Positions 1 through 5,076 of a stretch of 5,076 nt of DNA are shown one piece after another (the stretch's first letter is position 1; every line of letters starts with the position of its first letter). Under the pieces are notes generated by a model. It did no database searches. It saw only the letters and a program-made list of their open reading frames with translations, and had not been told where the DNA came from. Made by a program: the position numbers and the translations under genes. The DNA comes from Chthoniobacterales bacterium (GTDB lineage Bacteria > Verrucomicrobiota > Verrucomicrobiia > Chthoniobacterales > UBA10450). The DNA is taken from the NCBI GenBank assembly GCA_013694945.1, contig JACDBM010000016.1, forward strand, positions 1-5,076, in the 5' to 3' direction.

Positions 1-2161
1 CGCCCAAGGCCATGCGCACGCCAATCTCCTGGGTGCGCTGCCGCACCGAGTAAGCCATCACGCCATACAAACCAATCGCGGCGAGGAAGAGGGCGAGCGC
101 GGCGAAGATCGCGAACATCTTGCCGAAGAATTTCTTCTCCCAGAACGATTCGGCCACGACTTCTTCCATCGTGAAGATCCGGTAGATCGGAATGTCTTTG
201 TTGACCGAGAGAACGGCCTCGCGCGCGACGTTCACGAATGATTTCGGATCGGTCATCGTCCGCACGGTGACGGACATGAACGACTCAGGCTTCTGATAAG
301 CGGCGGTGTAGACCATCGGCAGGATCCGCTTTTTGTCGCGCTGGTCGTAGATGACGTGGCGCACAACTCCGATGATGGTGGCCCATTCCGCGGGCTCCCC
401 CGTTCTTTGATAGCCACGCACCTGCTGGCCGATCGGGTCTTGATTTGGATACCAGATGTTCGCGGCGCGTTCGTCAATCAATGCGACGCGGGGCGCGTCT
501 TTGTTATCCGCCGCGGTAAAATCGCGTCCGCGCAGCAAACTGATCCGAGTGGCCTGCAAGTACCCAGGCGTGATGGTCGCAGTCCTAACCTGGCGCGAAT
601 CCTGGAGTTGTTTTGGCTCTTCATCCCCTTTCAGGACAACCGCGTCCGTGCCGATGTTTCCGGAGGCGGGCAACGAAGTGGTGGCCCCGGCTGCTTCCAC
701 GCCGGAGATCCCGGCAAGCTTCGGGATCAACTGCTCGAAAAAGCGGCAGGCGACTTGTTTGTCGGGATACTGCACGGGCGGCAGGCCGACGCGGAAGGTG
801 AGCGTATTCTTCGGGTCGATGCCGAGATCGGAATTCTGGATCGCCATGAAGCTGCGGAGCATCAGGCCCGCGCCGATGAGAAGAATCAAGGCGAGCGCCA
901 CTTCGGCGACGACGAGGCCATTACGGACACGCTGACCTTTCGCCCCGGCCGCGCCGGAGCGTCCGCCTTCTTTCAGCGAATCGACCAGTTGTGGCTTGGA
1001 AGCTTGCAGAGCCGGCACGAGCCCGAAGACGACGCTCGACAGACCACCCGTGCCGAGGGCGAACGCAAAGACGCGCCAGTCGAGCTCGAACGTGATCCAG
1101 AAAGGAATCTCGACAGGGATCGCCTTGACCATGAGATCAATGCCCCAAACCGCGAAGAGCAAACCAAGGACGCTCCCGGCGAAACCCAACACCAGGCTCT
1201 CGGTCAGAAGTCCGCGCACGACCTGTCCGCGGCTCGCGCCCAGCGCGCATCGGATCGCGACTTCCTTGGTGCGGGTGGCGGCGCGCGCGAGGAGCAGATT
1301 GGCCACGTTCGCGCAGGCGATGAGATGGACGAAAATGACCGCGCCCATGATGAGGAGAGTGAGCGTTTTCGCTTCTTCGACCATCTCTTCGCGAAAAGTC
1401 TTGATGCGAATGCTGCAGCCAGTGTTCGTCGCCGGATGTTCGGCGGCGATGCGGCCGGCGATCGCCTCCAGCTCGGCGCGTGCTTTCTGGATCGAGACGC
1501 CCGGCTTAAGCAGCCCGACACTGGCGAGGAAGTAATTCCCGCGCGGATTATCTTTCTCGTCCATTTGGAGCGGCATCCAGATGTCGCACTCTTCGGGGAA
1601 TCGCCAGCCTTTCGGCATGACGCCGATGACCGTGACCTGCCGGCCATTGATCGGGACCTCGCGACCGATAATCGCGGGATCGGCACCGAAGAGATTCTGC
1701 CAAACGTGGTAGCCGAGGAGCGCGACGGGCGGCGCGTTCAGGTTGTCTTCTTCGGGGCGAAATTGCCGGCCCATGATCGGCTGGACGCCGAGAAATGAAA
1801 AGGTCTCGGCCGACATGTGCGCGCCAAGGAAGCGATCGGGCTTTTCGCCATTTGTAATGATGAAGGTGGCTTCCTGCCACGCGCCGAAGCCTTCCAGGGT
1901 TGTCGCCTGTTTCTTGATCTCGAGATAATCGGGAAACGACATCCCATTGTCGTTCTCGGCGGTCTTGGTGAAGTATTGGGTGAGGAAGACGAGCCGCTCC
2001 TGGTTTTGCATCAGCGGAAACGGGCGGAGCAGGACCGCGTTGACGATCGAGAAGCTGACCGTGCTGGCGCCGATCCCGAGGGCGACGGCGAGGATGGCGA
2101 TGATCGCGAAGGCCGGCGTCTTGATCAGCATCCGCAGCGCGTATCGAAAATTCTGGATCAT
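1..2161 (-). CDS. MacB/FtsX-type ABC transporter permease (ADOP-like), 3' end beyond the window
   Basis: Inner-membrane permease expected to pair with an ABC ATPase and couple ATP hydrolysis to movement of a periplasmic substrate (mechanotransmission in the MacB/LolCE superfamily). I read 720 uninterrupted codons from ATG 2161-2159 to the left edge, with no stop. The visible order is: TM1 at about 20-42; a large periplasmic MacB-PCD-like domain at 44-264; TM2 266-291; the cytoplasmic stretch ARAATRTKEVAIRCALGAS at 292-310; TM3 322-341; TM4 364-385; the linker PALQASKPQLVDSLKEGGR ending at 401; TM5 416-437; a second periplasmic domain at 440-680; TM6 681-705; and the repeated cytoplasmic motif EIGVRMALG at 712-720. 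The motif seen at 300-310 recurs at 712-720, so the protein is two FtsX halves fused. The family usually runs to about 800 residues, so some 80-90 residues with two last helices should lie outside. There is no Shine-Dalgarno before the ATG, which overlaps the stop of the upstream hydrolase gene (ATGA). The ATPase one gene upstream is its likely partner. Cys192 and Cys249 in the first periplasmic domain could form a disulfide (inference). Confidence 0.95.
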   Translation of the reverse strand, partial: MIQNFRYALRMLIKTPAFAIIAILAVALGIGASTVSFSIVNAVLLRPFPLMQNQERLVFLTQYFTKTAENDNGMSFPDYLEIKKQATTLEGFGAWQEATFIITNGEKPDRFLGAHMSAETFSFLGVQPIMGRQFRPEEDNLNAPPVALLGYHVWQNLFGADPAIIGREVPINGRQVTVIGVMPKGWRFPEECDIWMPLQMDEKDNPRGNYFLASVGLLKPGVSIQKARAELEAIAGRIAAEHPATNTGCSIRIKTFREEMVEEAKTLTLLIMGAVIFVHLIACANVANLLLARAATRTKEVAIRCALGASRGQVVRGLLTESLVLGFAGSVLGLLFAVWGIDLMVKAIPVEIPFWITFELDWRVFAFALGTGGLSSVVFGLVPALQASKPQLVDSLKEGGRSGAAGAKGQRVRNGLVVAEVALALILLIGAGLMLRSFMAIQNSDLGIDPKNTLTFRVGLPPVQYPDKQVACRFFEQLIPKLAGISGVEAAGATTSLPASGNIGTDAVVLKGDEEPKQLQDSRQVRTATITPGYLQATRISLLRGRDFTAADNKDAPRVALIDERAANIWYPNQDPIGQQVRGYQRTGEPAEWATIIGVVRHVIYDQRDKKRILPMVYTAAYQKPESFMSVTVRTMTDPKSFVNVAREAVLSVNKDIPIYRIFTMEEVVAESFWEKKFFGKMFAIFAALALFLAAIGLYGVMAYSVRQRTQEIGVRMALG
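2158..2161 (-). other. ATGA stop-start overlap, hydrolase to permease
   Basis: On the minus strand the permease ATG (2161-2159) and the hydrolase TGA (2160-2158) share two bases, and the two coding regions share four. The 20 bases before the permease start are C/G-rich with no Shine-Dalgarno, so permease translation most likely depends on ribosomes finishing the hydrolase. Confidence 0.85.
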
Positions 2162-3621
2162 TGGCGGGCGACGCGCGCGGCTGCGGGAAGACGATCGGCA
2201 ATGAATTCCGCCGCGTCTTGCGCCACGGTGGGATCCACGTTGGCAAGAACGATGACGGTATAACCTTCGTCCCAAAGGATATTCAGCGAACCGTTCATGC
2301 CAGGCGCTCCTCCGCTGTGACCAACCGTTCGCCGGCCGTTCGCGTTTCGATCCGCGAAGCCGTAGGCGTACTTCGAGGAATTTCCGGGTTGATCTCCTAC
2401 CTTGCCGGAGGTGATCAGCTCCGTCGTCTCCCGGGAAAGAAACTTGTAGCCGCGCAAAGCGTTCGCGAAGCGGAGGAGGTCGCCCACGTTTGATTCGCCA
2501 CCTCCAGCGGCCATCCCGCGCCATGGCAAGCTGGTTGTGTTCGGCGCGGCTTTGCCGGAACGCTCTCTGGTGTAGCCGATTGCCAGATTCTCCGCTTCCT
2601 CTGGAAGCGGCGTGCTGCCGGTTGCGGTCATCCCGGCGGGATCAAAGATGTGCTGCTTTACGTATTCGTAATAACTCTGGCCCGAGAACTTCTCGATCAC
2701 CAAGCCCAGGACAATGAATCCGGCATTACTGTAGGAGAAACGCGCGCCCGGCTCGAACTGGAGAGGCTTGTCCACGAAGAGCGGCAGGTAGTCCTTGTGC
2801 TCCCGAATGCTGTCCTTCTTCTCGAAAAAACCCGGGCCGAAAATGTCGCCCAATCCTGACGTATGCGTGAGCAGCTGCTCGATCGTGATCTGCTGCGCGA
2901 TCTCCTTATTTGGATAGTCGGGCAACGCAGTCCGAAGCGTGTCTTTGAACTTCAGTTTCCCCGCCTCCACCAACTGCGCGATCGCCACGGAAGTGAACAT
3001 CTTGTTCATCGACCCGAGCCGGAAGCGCGTCTCCAGATTCGCGGGAACTTGCTTCTCGCGATCCTGAAAGCCATACGCCTGTTGCCAGATGGTCTGGCCA
3101 TCCCTGGCAATCAGCGCGGCACCGGAGAACTCATCCTTTTGCGCGAGCCCTCCAAACTTTGCATCAATTTCCTTCGCGAATTCCGCTGGCGCTTTGCGGT
3201 TGTCCAACTCCTCGGAGGATGGAGGCACGACTACCGATTTGCGTTCGACAAGCAGCGACGGATCGGCCTCGCTTACCTTCAGCGAAAGCCTGTTCATTCG
3301 CGGAAAGGCGCTCTTCGCCCTTACAATCACGGCGAGTTCAACTGGCGATGAGCTTTCGACCCTCACAAGGTCGAGACCGCCTGTGGTCTGACGGCCCTGC
3401 ATCTGAGCTTCCGCGATCTCCTCCGCCGAACGCTCACCTCGCGCCTCCAGCGTATAACGTTGCTCCGCGAATTGACGGAGCGCTGCGGCATCAGCCGCGT
3501 TATAGGCGGCAAGCCATTCCTGCAGGAGCTTGCCGGGAGCTGTGTCGGGCGGCGTGACCCTGCTGGAAGCGAACAGGATGTTAGCGATCAGTAAGAGCAG
3601 GACAACAACCGCACGTTTCAT
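2158..3621 (-). CDS. exported beta-lactamase-family serine hydrolase with N-terminal NTF2/SnoaL-like region
   Basis: A 487-residue serine hydrolase of the class C beta-lactamase / PBP4 / EstB / D-aminopeptidase fold. Residues 1-20 form a Sec signal peptide: MKR, a run of hydrophobic residues, then FASS. There is no lipobox Cys, so the product should be soluble in the periplasm or secreted. Residues about 30-132 form a separate alpha+beta region (LLQEWLAAYNAADAAALRQF and on) that resembles NTF2/SnoaL-like domains. The catalytic domain spans about 145-480. It has the nucleophile motif SMNK (Ser204, Lys207), the YSN motif (Tyr297-Asn299), the typical LLTHTSGL at 250-257, and HSGG at 435-438 in place of the KTG box. 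All catalytic positions are present. Enzymes of this fold may be peptidases, esterases or beta-lactamases, and the sequence does not fix the substrate. The gene starts 58 nt after the ATPase stop, has a good Shine-Dalgarno GGAG six bases before ATG, and overlaps the permease start by 4 nt. I infer a function tied to the exporter, for example processing its cargo or a cell-envelope substrate. Confidence 0.93.
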   Translation of the reverse strand: MKRAVVVLLLLIANILFASSRVTPPDTAPGKLLQEWLAAYNAADAAALRQFAEQRYTLEARGERSAEEIAEAQMQGRQTTGGLDLVRVESSSPVELAVIVRAKSAFPRMNRLSLKVSEADPSLLVERKSVVVPPSSEELDNRKAPAEFAKEIDAKFGGLAQKDEFSGAALIARDGQTIWQQAYGFQDREKQVPANLETRFRLGSMNKMFTSVAIAQLVEAGKLKFKDTLRTALPDYPNKEIAQQITIEQLLTHTSGLGDIFGPGFFEKKDSIREHKDYLPLFVDKPLQFEPGARFSYSNAGFIVLGLVIEKFSGQSYYEYVKQHIFDPAGMTATGSTPLPEEAENLAIGYTRERSGKAAPNTTSLPWRGMAAGGGESNVGDLLRFANALRGYKFLSRETTELITSGKVGDQPGNSSKYAYGFADRNANGRRTVGHSGGAPGMNGSLNILWDEGYTVIVLANVDPTVAQDAAEFIADRLPAAARVARQ

Positions 3622-3627
3622 CGGCGT

Positions 3628-3631
3628 CTCC
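3628..3631 (-). promoter_or_regulatory. Shine-Dalgarno GGAG of the serine hydrolase gene
   Basis: On the minus strand GGAG lies six bases before the ATG at 3621. It is the clearest ribosome-binding site in the window and supports that start, which is also the one that gives a proper signal peptide. Confidence 0.7.
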
Positions 3632-3679
3632 GTCTGTCGTTCGGACTACATGGGGGAGAATTTGTGTGCAGCGGATGGC

Positions 3680-4453
3680 TCAAGCCGCCATGCTGTGATC
3701 TTCCACCACGCGTCCGTCAAAGACGTGCACGGTTCGATCGGCGTGCTGTGCAAAACGCTGGTCGTGCGTGACCATGCAGATGGTCGCACCCGCAGCGTGC
3801 AGCTCCTTCAAAAGGTCCATGACCGCTTCGCCGTTACGCGAATCGAGGTTGCCGGTTGGTTCGTCCGCGAGGAGGATCGCCGGCTTGCCCGCGAGGGCGC
3901 GCGCGACAGCCACACGCTGCTGCTGGCCACCCGAGAGCTGGCTTGGGAGATGTTTAGCGCGATGGCCCATGCCGACGCGCTCGAGCGCTTCGAGCACATG
4001 CGCCTTGCGATCGCTCGCCGCCATGCCGCGATAAGTCAGTGGCAGCTCGACGTTCTCGAACACCGTCAGGTCGCCGATCAGATTGAAGCTTTGGAAGATG
4101 AATCCGATCTCCCGGTTTCGGATGCGGGCGCGCTCCGGGAAGGAGAGGTTCGCGACCTCGGTGCCCTTGAGCGTGTAACTGCCGCCCGAAGGAGTGTCGA
4201 GCAGCCCGAGGATCGAGAGCAACGTCGATTTGCCGCAGCCCGACGGACCCGCGATCGACACGTATTCGCCCTGGCGAATATCGAGATGGATTCCGGAGAG
4301 CGCGTGCGTCTCGACTTCGTCGGTCAGGAAGACCTTCGTGACGTCTTCGAGTTTGATTAAGGTACCGTTCGTCCCGGAACGGGGCGTCGGATTGGTTGCG
4401 GTTTCTTCAGTTGTGGGCATAGGGTTGGATGGGTTGAGAACAGTGGCTGGCAT
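3680..4453 (-). CDS. ABC transporter ATP-binding protein, LolD/MacB-type
   Basis: A 257-residue cytoplasmic ATPase that should drive the MacB/FtsX-type permease two genes downstream. All nucleotide-binding motifs are intact: Walker A GPSGCGKST at 69-77 (Lys75), Q-loop Gln121 in FIFQSFNL, signature LSGGQQQR at 173-180, Walker B ILLADEP at 193-199 (catalytic Glu198), D-loop NLDS at 202-205 and H-loop His230 in VTHD. FQSFNLIGDLTVFENVELPL is characteristic of the LolD/MacB/FtsE-like branch. The conserved domain starts only near residue 31 (TLIKLEDVTKVF). The first 30 residues are a Pro/Thr/Asn-rich leader. The start is uncertain: ATG at 4453 gives 257 residues and ATG at 4420 (Met12) gives 246, and neither has a clear Shine-Dalgarno. 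Its neighbours are the adaptor gene upstream on the same strand, separated by the plus-strand small-gene pair, and the hydrolase 58 nt downstream. Family assignment is very secure; the cargo is unknown. Confidence 0.96.
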   Translation of the reverse strand: MPATVLNPSNPMPTTEETATNPTPRSGTNGTLIKLEDVTKVFLTDEVETHALSGIHLDIRQGEYVSIAGPSGCGKSTLLSILGLLDTPSGGSYTLKGTEVANLSFPERARIRNREIGFIFQSFNLIGDLTVFENVELPLTYRGMAASDRKAHVLEALERVGMGHRAKHLPSQLSGGQQQRVAVARALAGKPAILLADEPTGNLDSRNGEAVMDLLKELHAAGATICMVTHDQRFAQHADRTVHVFDGRVVEDHSMAA

Positions 4454-4499
4454 AGACGGCTGTGTTGACTACGCGATCGACGAGGAAGAAACTGAGGCA
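4454..4499. promoter_or_regulatory. 46-nt divergent interval between ATPase and antitoxin-like starts
   Basis: With starts at 4453 (minus) and 4500 (plus), this short interval must contain, or lie very near, the control signals for both directions unless the ATPase is transcribed only from upstream of the adaptor gene. I see a TTGACT at 4465-4470 that could serve as a plus-strand -35 box, but 17 nt later there is only GAAACT, a poor -10. CGATCG at 4474-4479 is the only palindrome and is too short to call an operator. No minus-strand promoter is convincing. Confidence 0.3.
4482..4488 (+). promoter_or_regulatory. possible Shine-Dalgarno GAGGAAG before the antitoxin-like gene
   Basis: A purine-rich GAGGAAG ends 11 nt before GTG 4500. 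A second GAGG at 4494-4497 is only 2 nt from GTG but 8 nt from the in-frame TTG 4506, so either start could be used. Confidence 0.35.
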
Positions 4500-4709
4500 G
4501 TGAGCTTGACGGAAGTGAAAAGCGCAATCGATAAGCTTTCGGACGAAGAGCAGCTTCACCTTCGGAGTTATTTCCAGGAAAAATTGTTGCAAAATGCAGA
4601 ATGGCGCCGCGAGATCTCTCGTCGCATGCGCGAGATGGACACCGGGAAGAAGTTCACGTCTGAGCAGGTTGAATTGCTCGTGCGAAAGCTCGAAACCGAA
4701 GGCCGGTGA
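4500..4709 (+). CDS. putative antitoxin of a type II toxin-antitoxin pair (addiction-module-component-like)
   Basis: A small charged protein of 69 residues if it starts at GTG 4500. The N-terminal pattern SLTEVKSAIDKLSDEEQLHL with a helical SYFQEKLLQ resembles the short addiction-module antitoxins whose N-terminus reads as xxxEIxxAIxxLxxxE. The C-terminal half (EWRREISRRMREMDTGKKF, then TSEQVELLVRKLE) has the WxxEIxRRxxxxDxGK pattern often seen in antitoxins encoded just before RelE/ParE-like toxins. No DNA-binding domain is obvious. The stop TGA 4707-4709 overlaps the GTG of the next gene, so the pair should be translationally coupled. Start choice: a GAGGAAG stands 11 nt before GTG 4500, and a GAGG stands 8 nt before TTG 4506 in the same frame. 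In-frame GTG 4443 is also possible but would overlap the ATPase 5' end. The frame stays open upstream to 4194, but there it lies opposite the ATPase and is a shadow. Function is inferred from pattern and gene pairing. Confidence 0.62.
   Translation: MSLTEVKSAIDKLSDEEQLHLRSYFQEKLLQNAEWRREISRRMREMDTGKKFTSEQVELLVRKLETEGR
4706..4709 (+). other. GTGA stop-start overlap, antitoxin-like to toxin-like
   Basis: The toxin-like gene's GTG (4706-4708) overlaps the antitoxin-like gene's TGA (4707-4709). A GAAGG at 4698-4702 lies only 3 nt before the GTG, too close for a good Shine-Dalgarno, so coupling is the likely route. This arrangement is usual for type II toxin-antitoxin operons. Confidence 0.75.
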
Positions 4710-4993
4710 GGTCCGGCTGGGATTACTCGGCGAACGCTGCAGCCGTCGATTTCATGGTTGGCTGTAAACCGGCCGATCGGCGACGGATAATCACCGTCCT
4801 TGACCGGCTCGTCGATAATCCTGCGATCAAGGCAGACGCTTTTTTCCGCGAGGAGTCGGGCCGCAAAATCTCCATCGTCCGCCTGAGTGGATTCCGGATA
4901 GCGTTTTGGGTGGATCATTTCGCGAAGGGTAGATGTCGATTTTGGCTAGTTCAGCCGGATACGTTCGTGCGCGTCCTGCGCGCTGGTATCTGA
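4706..4993 (+). CDS. putative RelE/ParE-superfamily toxin
   Basis: 95 residues starting at GTG 4706, which overlaps the stop of the antitoxin-like gene (GTGA). The layout fits the RelE/ParE fold: a first strand WDYSAN, helices from about 11 to 38 with KPADRRRIITVLDRLVDNPA, then GRKISIVRLSGFRIAFWVDH (52-71), a beta-hairpin core, and a last strand CRFWLV (77-82). The GR-x-I ... R-x-x-FWVDH pattern is familiar from this superfamily. RelE members cleave ribosome-associated mRNA and ParE members poison gyrase; the sequence does not say which applies. Small size, order after a short charged protein, and the 4-nt overlap support a toxin-antitoxin pair. Oddity: the frame runs 48 nt into the 3' end of the adaptor gene on the other strand, so residues 81-95 and the stop are antisense to conserved adaptor codons. 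An internal ATG at 4754 would delete the first strand and helix and is unlikely to be the start. Confidence 0.65.
   Translation: MRSGWDYSANAAAVDFMVGCKPADRRRIITVLDRLVDNPAIKADAFFREESGRKISIVRLSGFRIAFWVDHFAKGRCRFWLVQPDTFVRVLRAGI
4946..4993. other. 48-nt tail-to-tail coding overlap, toxin-like (+) and adaptor (-)
   Basis: The two reading frames are codon-aligned on opposite strands. The adaptor's TAG stop is the complement of the toxin-like gene's CTA codon (Leu81). The toxin-like gene's TGA stop is the complement of a TCA serine codon in the adaptor's VILSDTSA segment. The adaptor ending looks family-typical, so the toxin tail (residues 81-95) is the part that seems to be written over existing sequence. 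Confidence 0.75.
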
Positions 4994-5076
4994 GAGGATC
5001 ACCTGGTCGCCCGGCTCCAGGCCGCTGATGATCTCGATCGTGTTGACCGAGCTGCGACCAAGTTTCACTGGCGTGC
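4946..5076 (-). CDS. HlyD/MacA-like efflux periplasmic adaptor (membrane fusion protein), C-terminal end only
   Basis: Only the last 42 residues and the TAG stop (4948-4946) are inside the window; the 5' part lies beyond the right edge. The visible segment reads TPVKLGRSSVNTIEIISGLE, then PGDQVILSDTSAQDAHERIR and LN. The V-x-L-G ... IEI-x-SGL-x-x-GDQVI pattern is the C-terminal membrane-proximal beta domain of HlyD/RND-type adaptors, and the SDTSA-x-DAHERIRLN ending is typical of adaptors that accompany MacB/ADOP-type permeases. Such proteins are anchored in the inner membrane and bridge the permease to an outer-membrane channel. It is on the same strand as the ATPase, hydrolase and permease and is probably the first gene of that set. 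About 490 nt separate its stop from the ATPase start, an interval filled by two plus-strand genes. The final 16 codons before its stop overlap the toxin-like gene tail-to-tail. Confidence 0.88.
   Translation of the reverse strand, partial: TPVKLGRSSVNTIEIISGLEPGDQVILSDTSAQDAHERIRLN

Noticed and set aside
356..1798. 480-codon plus-strand open frame opposite the permease
   Set aside because: It is codon-aligned with the permease on the other strand. Its stops would need TTA, CTA or TCA codons in the permease, which this GC-rich gene rarely uses; its final TGA is the complement of Ser122 TCA. The translation is charged, low-quality and matches no family I know.
1548..2246. 232-codon minus-strand frame overlapping the permease and hydrolase ends
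   Set aside because: It is a shifted frame on the same strand. The permease frame shows clear membrane segments and family motifs, while this one is Arg/Pro-rich with none.
3622..3679. Start-stop element (ATG TAG at 3651-3646) and a TCTCC/GGAGA pairing that could hide the hydrolase Shine-Dalgarno
   Set aside because: The stem is only 5 bp with a 23-nt loop, and the ATG has no ribosome-binding site of its own, so both could easily be chance.
3530..4360. 276-codon plus-strand open frame opposite the ATPase and the hydrolase 5' end
   Set aside because: It is in the same codon-aligned antisense register to the ATPase, whose motifs are fully intact on the minus strand. It runs straight through two well-supported genes with no domain of its own.
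4396..4424. Plus-strand promoter guess TTGCGG, 17 nt, ATAGGG for the antitoxin-like gene
   Set aside because: The -10 match is poor, and the sequence lies in ATPase coding DNA with no other support.
4194..4499. Upstream extension of the antitoxin-like frame to give a 171-residue protein
   Set aside because: The extension is the antisense of the ATPase 5' coding region and has no recognisable domain. GTG 4500 or TTG 4506 with purine-rich leaders are better starts.
4568..4918. 116-codon minus-strand frame antisense to the small gene pair, in the operon direction
   Set aside because: It is codon-aligned with the toxin-like gene, with no recognised motif or Shine-Dalgarno. The plus-strand pair has family-like patterns and a coupled overlap, so this looks like a shadow.

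Overview
This window holds one efflux-type gene cluster on the minus strand, read from high to low coordinates. It starts with the C-terminal end of a HlyD/MacA-like membrane fusion (periplasmic adaptor) protein (4946-5076, entering from the right edge). Next come a LolD/MacB-type ABC ATPase (3680-4453), an exported beta-lactamase-fold serine hydrolase (2158-3621), and a large MacB/FtsX-type permease (2161 down to the left edge, 720 codons visible and still open). Adaptor, ATPase and permease are the three inner-membrane and periplasmic parts of a MacAB-like tripartite exporter or lipid/peptide-handling system. No outer-membrane channel is visible here.

Two things break the ordinary adaptor-ATPase-permease order. 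First, the serine hydrolase sits between ATPase and permease, and its stop codon overlaps the permease start in an ATGA. The two are therefore probably translated together, and the enzyme probably works with the exporter. Second, a small two-gene cassette lies on the plus strand between adaptor and ATPase (4500-4709 and 4706-4993, joined by a GTGA overlap). It looks like a type II toxin-antitoxin module: an addiction-module-like antitoxin followed by a RelE/ParE-like toxin. The last 16 codons of the toxin frame, stop included, are written on the antisense strand of the adaptor gene's 3' end. The antitoxin starts only 46 nt from the divergent ATPase start.

The organism is a moderately high-GC bacterium. 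The permease resembles the long double-FtsX-domain permeases that are abundant in Acidobacteriota and also common in Verrucomicrobiota. Shine-Dalgarno sites are weak or absent at several starts. I favour one of these two phyla, but the window cannot decide between them.

Coding density is almost complete. The only gaps are 58 nt (ATPase to hydrolase) and 46 nt (ATPase to antitoxin). I see no tRNA, rRNA, CRISPR, insertion sequence or convincing intrinsic terminator. The long plus-strand open frames opposite the permease and ATPase are codon-bias shadows.
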